This document shows, piece after piece, positions 36,801-49,900 of a DNA stretch of 64,000 bases. Every line of letters starts with the position of its first letter. Within the stretch, counting starts at the first letter, position 1. The translations under genes and the position numbers were made by a program. This stretch comes from Syngnathus acus (lineage: Eukaryota; Chordata; Actinopteri; Syngnathiformes; Syngnathidae). The stretch is taken from the NCBI RefSeq assembly GCF_901709675.1, contig NC_051091.1:3159967-3223966 (forward strand), given 5' to 3'. Under the pieces are notes generated by a model that worked only from the letters and a program-made list of their open reading frames with translations, had not been told where the DNA came from and searched no databases.

Positions 36801-39800
36801 TACTGGTTAGGGACCGGCGCCAAACTACAAATCCATGGAAGAAAAAAAATTAGACCTACAATGTTTCTTCAGTTTCCTGTTTATTTCAGATAATCATGAT
36901 TCGTGGCAAATCATTTGTTCTTTCTAACTTTTACTCAAGTGCAGCAGTTGAATCAGTATTTAATTGATCTACTCTTAACAGACACAAGCATCTGGAGTTC
37001 TTCCTAACTCATTCACTGCCAGCTCGTTTTAAAGTTGATGATTTGTATTTATTTACTAAGACACTGAGTGAAAAGTTATGTAATTTTAAACTTTTTTAAA
37101 GCACTGAATGAAAAGTTATTTAATTTTAAAGTTTTTTTTTTCAAGTTATGTAGTTATGTAATGAATATACTTTAAAAATGTAGCCATGCAATTTTCAGAA
37201 TCTGTCATTGGGATAGTGAGAGATCAATCTACACTTTCACAAAGTCTGCACAGATGTAATGCACATAATTCTTGAAACGGCAGCAAATGAAGGTGACGCA
37301 TCATCATGCGAGGCGACCTGCATGGCTTGCGCTGAGTTGACGTTTGATCAGTGATGTTGAACGGTTGTTCACCTCAGGCGCTCCTTCACCCGCATGAATC
37401 TCTGAGGGCTTCACACATTCCTTGCCTTTCTCAAGTGCTGTCTGTCAACACCTTCTTCCACTAAAGAGACACTGACAGCCATTAATTATCACGCAGGCTG
37501 AACGAAGGGCATTGCCGTCTGCTGTGTCTGCGTCTTCTGTTCTACATCCCGTACACACGCTCACGGAGGAATAACACCTGGCCTCCATTGGCCTTCATCA
37601 TGTTTGACAAATGAGTCCAAATGTTTTGTCCTCTGGGAGAATCCAATCACCATTAGGTCTCGCTCCATGAACGTGCTCCAGATTCTTGCAAACTTGCAAA
37701 AGCGGCAGGCTATGGCAAGCTGTTTTTTCAATATCCTTATAGTGCCTGCTAGTATGGCCTCCACATTTAGATCAAGCAGTTGGAGAAAATTTAAAACATT
37801 TCATCCTTGATCGGCCGTCATCATTTGTCATAAAAAAAACCAACTTGTTATTCACAATATCTCATTGCGGCTTGCTTCCTTCACCTTGACGATAAACTTG
37901 AATAAACTTCTCACGCCGCTGAAATTCTTATTTGTTCAGCTGCACCAACCTCGGTGAAAATATTGAGGTCCACCCTCCATCTCCACCCGTCACACTGTGA
38001 ACTGTTGCTGCTCTCGCTTCTAAATGACACAAGGGTGTGTTTTGTGCCGTCACGTGCCTTCGACAGCCAGGTGGCCATCAAATGACACTTTTACCGGTCA
38101 ACGCGAGGATAATTTTGACACGGCCGATTGCTGTTGACTTAAAGATACATGTAGCACGCACACGTGTGCACACACATACTCCTTCTCCTTTCACCTGTAG
38201 CCACGCATGTCTTCATGTATAAGAGGTCATTTAGTGTCCAGGTGTGAAGGGAAGGTTCTTTGTAGTTCATGTGAAATCTCTGTGGTGACAGACGCACAGC
38301 TAAAAGGTAAGTAGAGCGTGTGCACGGAGAGGTAAGCTAGCTGGGAAGGACCCACAGCAGGTAAAGCCCCCATCAACATTCCGAAACAACTTGTCACTGT
38401 CACGCTTGAGACATTCCTTCTGCTGATCGATCCAAATCTCGTCCGTCTCGGCTGGGATGAACGTTGTCTCCAGATGAGGTCTTTCGATTGATTTGCGAAC
38501 TGAGCTCAAAAGGCCCACTGGAGCTGTGACCTGTTTAAAATTTGTTATGTCAAAACGTACAAAAGTGACGTGAGTGCATACAGGCTTTGTTTGACTTTTG
38601 ACTGGGGTCCAGTTCTAGTCGTCTATTATTCCAAACTAATCAAAGTCTGGCTTAATTTGCGAGAACAGGGCGTTTGTTTTCTGTCAATGCAAATATGAAT
38701 AAGAGCCTTCAGGGTTTTTTAGTGCGACAACAAAATAGCAAATCTATCAGAGAAAGAAAACTCAGAGGGATAAGGTGAGAGGGAGGGGGCAAGGTGGGGG
38801 TGGCAGGAGGTGGGAGAGCCGCAGGAGTAAGTCGTGCAACTGTCATCACAAACAAGAACCATCTGTCTCATTTGTGTAACTTGTTTTCTTTTAATATGAG
38901 AACTATGCCTGAGAAGATCTCGGAGTTTGCGAGGGGCCAAGGAGAAGGCTGCGTTAAAGCCACTCGTCTTCAGGGGTCTGAGCGAGCGGCATTAAGATCC
39001 AGCCAACCTGCACGGTTAACCCTTCCAAGGCAACGTGGCTCTTTAAATGCATTCCGCCAAAGTGCGGAAAAATCAAGCTCACCAATCGGTATGGCCACCC
39101 GCACCTCATATGGGCCGTCATGGTGGCTTAATGAAGGACAGATCCCATCTGTCGCCGTTGTTACAGACACATTTACCGCAGTGGGGGACCGCAATGGAAC
39201 CAAAGTTATTGCGGAATACACTGGATGCGTGTGTGTGTGTGTGTGTGATATCGATGGGGACAGAGTGAGTAAAAGCTCGTGCCATGTGGTCTGCATTTGG
39301 CTGAAATCCTCGTCTATCCCAGTGTTCCTGCCTCGGTTCCTTCGTGAATCCGAAGCAGACCAGACGGTGAGCGGCTGCCCTGCTTCTTCCAAATCCCACT
39401 TAATATCTATACGTGGTTTTGTGGTCATGTGATGCGAGCTACCTTGAGAGAACCTCACACACAGTAGCGTCTCACTGTGTGCTGATACGAAGAAAGTCTC
39501 GACAAAAAAATGGTTTCATTGTTTTTAATGTCACAATGGATCCAAACAAAACTGAGGTGGTTCTTATAGCGACGTAGCCCGGAAATCCAGACTCGCCGCT
39601 TTCGTAGTGGGTGCGGCTTGCTAGGCTAAATGTCTATGAGCCTGTTTCAGTGTTGGTGGGGGATCGGGTCTTTTCCATCATCACTTTTCTTACTCTTGAT
39701 TACATCCAGACATTTGAAAAGAGCAGTCGGGGACAACATATGTATTTGACACAGCATATATTCAAGATGAACATCATACATTCATAGGCAGTTATAATCT

Positions 39801-40979
39801 TCAGTGTTTACAGATCTACATTATGATTACGATAGCACATTATTATAGGCAAGCGTGGCTTTTCGCTGGGACAAATTGGCCGCGTGTGGTCACATGTTGT
39901 CAGTTGCTGCGGGGTGGAGGCTTCATGTGCGGTTGAACAGAAAGTGCTTCAGTCATCATGCATGATGAGCATGCTCAGCGACCAACCGGCACCTTTCCAA
40001 TGTCTTGGTGTTTGTCTGATTCATGCGTTGGTTGTGTGCAGCAAACAACGACATACGATAGGCGATCAATAACCTTGCGACCTGAAGGATGTTGATTTCC
40101 ACCAAGTCCAAAGAGGAGAACCGTGAATGCAATGCCGGTGGTCCTCTACAATTCAGTTATTTTGGGCACCACTCATAAAATGTTTACAGCGGGAAAACTT
40201 CATTTCATTCCGACCTCAACCAAGGTGTAAACAGGGTTGACATGTTTTTCTCTATTATCCATTGATGATGGGTACGGATCTTATTGAGCAATATTTTCCG
40301 AGTGTGAGTGTTTTTTTTTTCTTTTTTTAATCATTAGTGCTCATGCTGTGAGTTTACAGGAGGAGAGGAAGGAGATGATAGTGGCTTTCATTGGCAGAGA
40401 ACGTGTCCGCATGTGTGTCTAAGTAGAGCGGCATCATGGCGCCACGTGGTGCCAACCGCACAACTCGACGTGATCAAATCGTAGCTCAGTGCAGCCATGC
40501 ACACGCGGAAAGCAAATCATGTAAAGTCCACGTACGTCTTTTCTTGATGCTCCCTTGACGTGCAGCACTGATTGAGTCCCCAAAGCAGCAGCAGCAGGAG
40601 CAGCAAGGACGGCGTGCCAACCCCCCCCGGACCCAAACCCCTCAACCCCACCCATCCAGGGATGCTGTTTGTCTCTCCTTATCTCCAGCAGACTGCCCCC
40701 TCCTTCTTAGTCAATCTCAGATAAGATCCTCAGTCTCAACAAATAAGTTAAACATTACAAGAAGACGTAGAGGGAAGGAGACAACGCTTTCAAATTGAGA
40801 CGACACAAACGGCACGATGAGGAGGTGGATGTCGGCGCGCTTCTCTGCAACTCGCCGTGTTTTCGTCAACAAGTAGCACAAAGCTTTGGTCCTATCCAGC
40901 CGAAGAGGGAGCTTTACGTGTCCTCAGTGTGCTCTCTAGTTGTGATGGTTTGTGAAGTTGGTCAGCAGTGCCCGTTTCA
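36801..40979. other. Intergenic region between rtf2 and wnt4
   Basis: About 4.2 kb. The right part should include the wnt4 3' UTR on the minus strand, whose end I could not fix. A two-copy AT-rich direct repeat (GAGTGAAAAGTTATGTAATT-type phrase) occurs near 37065-37135, and a short (GT)n is at 39228-39248. A 212-codon open frame at 38794-39432 on the plus strand has no recognisable family features and runs through the GT tract, so I do not treat it as a gene. Confidence 0.5.
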
Positions 40980-43900
40980 TCATCGACAAGTGTGCATCTC
41001 CACCATTTTGCGGCACTGCTTGCATTTGACGTAGCAGCACCAGTGGAATTTACAGCTGCACTTGTCCACGACCTCCACCTGCTGCGTCTGAAAGCCGCGG
41101 CCGCAGCACATCAGCTCGCAGCCGTCGATGGCCTTTGAGGTTCTGTTGCACTGGCGCCCCACTGTACCCAGCATGCCCGGCGTGCGGGGGTCTTGCTCGC
41201 AGAAGTCCGGACTGGGTTCTAAGTAGACCAGATCTTCATCAGTGTGAGGTTTGAACTGGGAGTTGCGAGGCACCAGGACTTTGGCGGAGCCCATTTTGCG
41301 CTGCTCCACCTCAGTGGCCCCATCAAACTTCTGCTTGATGACGTTGCCCACTTCGCGAAAGGGGGGCATGGCTTTCCAGCAGGTCTTCACCTCACATGAG
41401 CCGGACACTCCATGACATTTGCACTCCACGCGCATGTGAGCCAGGATGGCCTGAAAAGTTGACCGAATCAATCAATGAATAAATCCATGCAAGCGATTCT
41501 ACAGGTCGCGCCCTGAGTTACCTTCCTGCCGGCCTCATTGTTGTGCAGGTTCATGAGGGCCCGACTGGAAGACTGGCCTTTACTCCTTTCCCTCACGTCC
41601 ACAAAGGACTGAGAAAAAGCCACTCCGTAAGCAATGTTGTCACTGCAGCCCAACCACTGGAATCCTGCGACAAGACGTTGGAATATCATTCAAATACATA
41701 CCCCAAAAAAAGCTAACCCCCCCAAAATACGGTATCAAATGACAGAGAAATGTCTGAGGTGATCCTCATAGTGTTGAACCAGCAAAGTGTTAGCCACAAG
41801 TCAGCAGCTTTGCATTTGACTTATAAGAGGTCTCATTGTTTTGCTGTCTGGCTGCAACCGCAGCCTGACACCAGCACAACACTGACTCAGTGATAATCAC
41901 ACAAGCACCACTTTGACTTAATACACATTTCACCAATAGCATTTATTTATTTTTGGTACTTAAGTTGATATTTCGACATAGCTCGGGCTTTATAATGGAA
42001 GAATTAAACAAGCTCTTTTCTCAACTTTTCAACATCAGATAATTAGATATTCAAGAGTTGTTCTTTCCAAATATTAAAAGTATAATCGCTTCGATGTGTT
42101 GCTGCCGTCGCCGTTTTTCTGCTTATGTATTTGCAAGCGGGAGGGAGCGATACACACCCTCTGGACTGACTCCATGTACGTTGTGGTCACAGCCACATTT
42201 TTCGAGCTCTCCACTGCTGCAGGCCCTTGTGACCGCAAACGCCACACTGGCTGCTGAGATGGCATACACAAAGGCGGCCTCACGGGTGCCTAGAACACAC
42301 ACATATACACACACATACACACACAATGACTCATTATGCACAGAACGGACAAATGAAGACCGCGTTTAAGAAGTATGACAGTTAGTGAAGTCACAGAGCG
42401 CTTACCCTGGGTGACCACTTTGCCAAACACAGGCATGCTCTCGAGAGTGGAGCAATTCCAGCGACGGTTCCGGAATTGGAACTGACACTCATCGATGGCC
42501 AGCTGAGCACCACGGCGCACCGCGTCCATCACCTCCACGCTGCGCTTACAGATCTGAACCTGCAGCGGAATAGAATCTCAGAAGACATCTCAAACAAATG
42601 CAAATACGATATACCAAGAAATAAATCGGAACTACCGCTACACTGATAATAAACTCGTACGAATGGAAAACAACATTGCGGATCATTGCACCTGTCTCTG
42701 AATGAGGCCTCGTAACCTCTCGCACGTCTCTTCATCCCGGATGCTTCCGACTGACGACAGCTTGGCCAGGTACCTGATGGAAGAGAAGATCAAATGCACG
42801 GAAATCATTTTATAAATAGCCAACAGCTCAGCAGTAGTTCAGCAAATAAATCAATTTCAAATAACTCCATAAAAAAACATCGATATTTAAGTTTTATTAT
42901 TTGAAGTGCACCTTATAGATGTTCTTACGTAAACGCACCAAGTGGGTAAACAAACTAGGGTTGAATTAAAATAGATCAAGCGATAGGGAAAGCATCCGAG
43001 TCGTGAAAAACAGCTGAATCGAGTCTTCTGCATGTAGTTTTTGCTTGCAATTGCGGTTCAAGCAGAGATGCGCGGATTTGTATAAACCGTCATTCAGATT
43101 TTGTCCTGCAGGCTCAGTTCCCATGATGTTGTGAGAATGTTTTGGATGAAGGTCTGGCTGTGACTACACTCTGAGGAGGGAAAGTGGTTTATCACAGACA
43201 AGCACCTCTAGGCCAGACAGGTCAGAAAGATATACCCCATACACACACAATTGTAGACGTGTGAGAAAATGGCATCGCTGTTGATGACCCCCCCCCCCCC
43301 CACATGCACACACAACCGCCCCAACTCACTTCACTCTCATATCTGCAGGCCCAGCTGCGCTTTACAGAAATAGGCTTTCACAATTTCCGACGCTGAATTC
43401 CCCTTTGAGGTCGGAGCCTTGATGATGTACCGTCTAAAGCGCTCAAAGGTTCCTGACATGTTTGATTGCTTGTTGAGTCTGAAACGAGTCCCCTGCTCTT
43501 GCTCATGTTTGAAAAATGTGGCAGAAGCAACAGTTTGGATTATCCAAAACAAAGTCCGTTATCAAGCTGTTCTTAAATTTAACAAACACATACACACATT
43601 TATTATAAGCAGAGCCTATACCTTCTCAGTACACTCCAACTTAGACTGTCATTTGAATCTCCCGACTGCAATTTCTAGTCCAATGCGACTTATCTTTGGA
43701 TTTTTCATGATTTTTATGATATTGTATGATTTGCGCATATTCTCTTATATATGGAAAATTAAATATGAAAACACTTGTGGTTTATAGTCCAATGCAGCTT
43801 ATATATAAACAAAACATGAATTTTCCCTAATTTTAGCCAGTCTCGTTTATAGTCCAGAAATTACGGTATCTTCACGCAAGCCAAAGTATAGGAACACTTT

Positions 43901-46900
43901 GATTAGGATTTGGTTGCCGAGGTGTGTGTGTGTCCTCTTATATTGATTAATCAGCCTAATATTCCGTAAACAATATTAAAGCTCAGGATCTGTTTTTGGG
44001 TGATAAATTAGCAATCATGAAGGTAAGAGAAGAGCCAGTGAAAAAAAAAACATTAGTGGGAGCTAATACAGTCGTTCGGAATGTCCTGAAGAACAAAGAA
44101 CGCACCGGTGTACAAGGAAACAGATGTAGAATGAGGGAAGCGAGGAAAACAGCTGCATTTGATGACAGAAGATGCAAAACACCATTTGCGAAAAGAATAG
44201 AAGGCAGGGCTTGAATTTGCTACAGAGATGAGCCTAAAAACGTCTCTGAGGAGCTCAGCACAAGTAACGCGAGTGCATTCAAATGGCCCTGGGACGGACT
44301 TGAAGGCTGTTATTCTCTTAGACTGTGCATGGTTTTCCTTAAGGTTTCCGAAGCCCGTTTTATGAGTTCCCAAGACCACACATACCTCTGCAAAGCCCTT
44401 GTGTGTCTGTCTCAGTGGAATGGAGTGGCACATATCCAAGACTTGGCAAATTCTGCTGAAATTATTGATAGTACTTTACTGGGATATTATAAATACGAAG
44501 CTATTAATTTCCACATTTTGAAAATAATTGTTACAGCACAAGCTAAAAGATCTTCCGTTTTAATTCAATCCATGAGAACATCAAATTTAATTTAATTTGT
44601 CGCACATGACATCAGCAAATAGCGCTAGACCTCAAAGATGCTCACAACTCGGATCAGTATTAAAAGCTTTAATCTGTGCACGTTTGCTTTTTGCTTTGGC
44701 TTTGCGGAGCGTTTGTTTGACACTTCTCCAAAAGAAAGATCTGGGCGCCTATTTTCATAGACAGGCGCACAAAACTGGCATATCAAGTCTAGTTTATTGT
44801 GCTTGGGACGTTGTGCCTTGCTGGGTGTTCCAGCTGAAATGTTCTATTACACACTGCCAGCTAAAAGCAGGTCTAAGTTGTGGCGCAGGTGGGGTAACAC
44901 TATTTTGGTGGATTTTAGTTAGGAACAGGCAGACCGATTCGGAGCTTCATGGACATTCAAGGATTCAATTCTCTCAATCATTGGAGGAATAAGTTAAATG
45001 ACCAAAGTATTAAAAACTCAAGAAACAGAAAATAAGGTACGAAGCAAAACTTGTAACAGAGTCACAAAGGGGACCATGACAACAGCAAAAAGCAAGAAGG
45101 ACTGAAAGGTAGCAAGGAACTAAATACAAACATACTGACGAGACGAGGAACACCTAGACAAGACACGAGTTTCTGAGGGAGCTGATTGGCCGACAATAAC
45201 GGGCGAACACAGAAAAAAACTGAAAATAAGGTACAAAGCAAAACTTGTAACAGAGTCACAAAGGGGACCATGACAACAACATAAAGCAAGAAGGACTGAA
45301 AGGTAGCAGGGAACTAAATACAAACATACTGACGAGACAACGAGGAACACCTAGACAAGACACGAGTGGCTGAGGGAGCTGATTGGCCGACAAGAACAGG
45401 CGAACACAGAAAAAAATATTGAGGACACAGAAAAAAACAACAACAACAAACAAACATAACATGAAAGAAAAAAATGTATTCAAAACAATATCAAAGTCCC
45501 AAAACAGAAAAAGAAAATGTTTTTATGCAAACGACAATTTGATCCTGAAATGGATTTCCAATCTTATGGAAAATCAAATTGCAGAGCAACAAGTAACCTG
45601 TCTGTCATCCTTTCAAAAGTTAGAGAGGTGAAACACCTCTTTCTTTGCAGCTCCGCTCTCATCTCATCCTCTCAACAGCGCCGATAATCCTCCTCTCCCG
45701 CTGCCTCTTTGAAGGCCGCGCTGGACCCAAGCAGACAATGTCAGTATTCAGCACTCAGCAGCGCGATAACCCCGATCTTTGCCACTCCACAGCATCTCAG
45801 CCAGACCCATCAACATACACTACACACTTGGAAGTGACCTCACACTCACTCACTTTATTGCGATTTGCTTAGAAGGTCTTCATTATGAAGGCGGACACAG
45901 TTTCCATGATGGGAGTCTGGTATGCAAGCACACAAAAAGTCTGCGACTTGGCGTCTTCATTTCCAGCATCACGGAAATAATGCCAGCGACTAAGTGACTT
46001 CATTATGACCCTGGGGGACACCTGAACCCTCATCTTTACACACTGGCTAGTGTTTCGTGGAATGGATGTATAGAAGTAACTATTAGGGACACATTGGAGT
46101 GTCAGAAGTGCATTGAAATTTTAGAAAGCTGTACCCAAAAAAAAAAAAAAAAAACAGCCCGCAAGGCACTGAGAATATTTCCTTCAGTGCTGACTTTTCA
46201 GATCGTTCAGAATGACATTGTATCTGATGTACATTGTTTTGCATACTCTATAGTCTATCAAAATAAATAATTTTTAAACGGGATTCTGATGCTATTCATA
46301 AGACTTTATCGGGATGCGTGTTTTTATGTCAAGTCATGGGAAAGGAACAGACAGACCTTGAGCGGGTATGTTTCATTTTCAACCCTGCATCTTCTTATCT
46401 GCTCATTCTGCAGCGTATACCATCGCTTCCCTTCCACGAGATTGACAAAATATCTCAGCCCACAAGCAGAGGAGTCAACCCGTAGAAGGGCAGCGCGGAG
46501 AAACATATCGGCAGCCCACGTCTCCTCCCCGTCCCTCTCTCCCACTTTCCTTGCATGAATCCCACGGGCCTAAACCCGCTGGAGCCGGCGGCGCTGTGAA
46601 GGCCGTAATACAACACAAACACACCAGCGGCCCACGGATGCTCTTTGGGCCAGGTGGAATGAACCAAGCCTCCCACTTGGAACCCCCCGCAGCCTTGTGA
46701 AAATAACAGATAAATCCAGACGGAGGAGACTTTTATGACTTTTGCTGTTATCTTGCACAGAAAATACTGACAAGAAGGAAAACGGTTGGACACCATGAGA
46801 AATCCATATGATGGTTGTGTTATTAAAACAGGCAATTTATATTGAACTGTTTCTATCCAAAATTGTTCTGTGCATCTATTTTGTAAATAATTTCCTCCTG

Positions 46901-49900
46901 TTCAAGGTCACGGTTTGGTTGGTTGCTATGGCAGTGGTTTTGAAATAGCAATTATTTTTGGTGTGTAAACTCTACAGAAAGGTAATGGAGAGAATTCTGT
47001 TGGGCATCTTAGCATTTGGATTTACTTTCTCAAACTTTTGATAAGGTACCAGCCACAAGTTGGAGACGATTCCAATAACCATTTGTATTTGTACGCACTG
47101 CCACCTGTTGAGGGCGCTGTTCCATTAGTTTATTGTGACGCCCTACTTGTGAGGTGCTGTGACATCTGCCTTGATAAAATCTCTTTACAGCAATGCTCTG
47201 TTCTCTGCAGTAGTCAATTGAATGACCTCATGCAGAATAAAGTGTGCAGGGTACATTTGAAGTTGAAAAAAAAAAGAAGGTGGAAGTCAGGCGGTGTGAA
47301 TAGGTGGAAAAATGTGAGGCAAGCTCGATACTATGGTAATATGTTTGTTTGTTGGTGTGTTTATGTGCTTACACGTGTGTCTGGGTGTATTTATATGCTG
47401 GTGGCTCCACTAGAGCTCATTGCCCCCTAAAAATAAAGTGCCCTGCCAACACCTCAAGCCTCACACGCAGAAACACAGACACATTCACATCTCCACCGTT
47501 TCACGCCAATTTGGGAAAACAAATGAAAGACAGTAAAACCCACGGACTAACCTCTCGCCAGGGTATCCGTGCCATTGCCCAATAAGGCTCGGAATCATTG
47601 GAGGCCTGTGTGGGTGTCCGTGCGTGCGCACATTACAAAAATCGTGTTGGGTTTAAAAAAAGAAGAAAAGAAAAACACTGAATTATTTGTTAATCGTTTG
47701 CCTGTGTGTGCCCTGGCGACCAGTCTAGAGCCTCTCGTCCAAAGTCAGCCGGTTAAGGCTTAAGCACACCTGAATAAGTGGCAGACAATGGATGTTTGGA
47801 TTATAACGTTGTTCAATCTGGCTCATCACTGGATTCCATTATTAGGAGGGTCGAAGTGAAAATATTAGAATAATAATGTTATGCCAAATTTTTAGGACAT
47901 TTTTCTTTGAGGGTTCATAAAAACCTCAAATTCATTCATTTGCAAGATGGAGAAATGTCCTCGCTTGCGGAATTGCGATCAGTCACACCAAGTGGGCAAG
48001 TGTGGACACGCACCATCCAGCTTTCTATTTACACAGTTATCGCACATGTGTAAACTCTGTGTTGTACGCACATATTTGTATGGAGAAAGACGTATCTGTG
48101 TGGGAGGCTAGAATACATATTTGCTTCCCACCTCATCACCGCCGAGTTTCCTTCTTCAAACGTAGCCTTTTCAACGTTAGATCAGAATGAAATGCGGATG
48201 TAGGTCATGAAAGGGTCAGGTATGTGCGTACGCACTAAGGCCAGGCTGGAGAAATGCGAAACAATAATGCGCATTCTGGTCCTGTACTGTCCTTTGCAGC
48301 CTTGATGAGAATGTGTTGGAACAAGAGTCCCCCCTTTGCGGCTCACTTTCACATTTTTGGACATAAACCAACAAAACAGATTTAATAAAAAAAATCTCAA
48401 TAGTGGATGCCCAGGAGCTGCTGGATCAAATGATATATTTAGCAAATATTTGATTCGTCACAAGCCCTTGCAACCCTCACGATGCCACGGCGTAGTTATG
48501 CGAAATATGTATTCTCATCCTCTAAACACAAAAGCATTATTCTTTTTATATTTTTGACCCAGCCATACATTTTTTGATAGCGCTTCACAGCTGTCACAGA
48601 TGAGCTGCAGTCATTAGCAGCTGGTTTGGGTCAACTAGCTCAACTAAATGTCTGAAGCCAACCAATCAATCAATCAATCAAGTCAATCACTGGACCTTAA
48701 CCCAATAGAGCATGCATTTTACCACCTGAAGAGGAGACAGAAGCCCGCCCAGAGACAAACAAGAACTGAAAGCGGCTTCTGTTCCAATACTTTTGGCACA
48801 AACTGTATATAAGCAGTGCCGCCCGTAAAAGAAATACAATCACAGTGAAAGTCACACATCTTAACAGACAGAATGATGCACAATCAGCTGCTCACATGCA
48901 GCCATTCGTTGGGCCTCCTCGGTCGCCGCCAGATGGTGTGTTATGTCTCCCGAAAGCCTGCCGCACTTCTCTGCCGAGTGCCACAATTGTATCTCATCTT
49001 TCAGTGAGGCCGCCCGCTCGCCGGTTCCCCGTCGCTCCCATCTGCCCTCAACTAATCCGAGTCCTAATCTGGTCAACGCGAGCGATTCCCCCCGCTGATT
49101 CAAGTGTGCCATGATAATTGCGCGCCCGGCGGTGACAAGAGGGCTTGAAATAACATGTCGCAACCTCATTGCAGTCATGTGAAGGGGAACAAAGTGTGAG
49201 GCGCCAGCGTGTGCTGCCAAGGTCTCTGCTGCTTTCTCTGGTTACGCTGGCATCTCTTTAGCACCTCACCATGGTTAGATGGGACATGTGCTCGACTGCA
49301 CACACACTGAGCCAACAATGACATGTAAAACACCTTCACGCTACTTGTAGGACATTAAGGAGAATATTATTTGCATCATCGTGTATTCATAGCTCATGTT
49401 AGAAAGCCGTCTACTGTTTTCTTGATGCGTGTGCTGTTCACCACATTCCATCGTAGCTAATTGATAGAATGGAGCAGCATTGCCATTTCACCATTAAGAA
49501 ATGCACAAATAGATTTCATTCACAATGTAATGAATTAACAGTTGATAAATTAACAATGCCTCTCTACTATAGGATTACGGTAATCCCTCGTTTATCGCGG
49601 ATAATTGGTTCCAAGACCACCCGCGATATGTGAACGTCCGCGAAGTAGTGTCACCCTTTTTTTTAACATACATACATTGTTTGTGTATCAATAAGTGTAT
49701 ATTAAACCATATAAGTGCATATGTTATCATTAGAACATTAAATAATAGTTTCAAACATGTAAATACTATATTAATACGTAGTATAAATGACATACAGAAA
49801 ATAATGTATAAATAATATAAATATGATGTGTATGTGCGTGCGTGTGCGTGTTTGTGACATATGTATATGTAGCAAAAGTATACATACTACTATAAATATG

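Noticed and set aside
38794-39432. 212-codon open frame on the plus strand between rtf2 and wnt4
   Set aside because: The composition is not protein-like, the frame runs through a GT microsatellite (Cys-Val repeats), and no domain or splice structure supports it.
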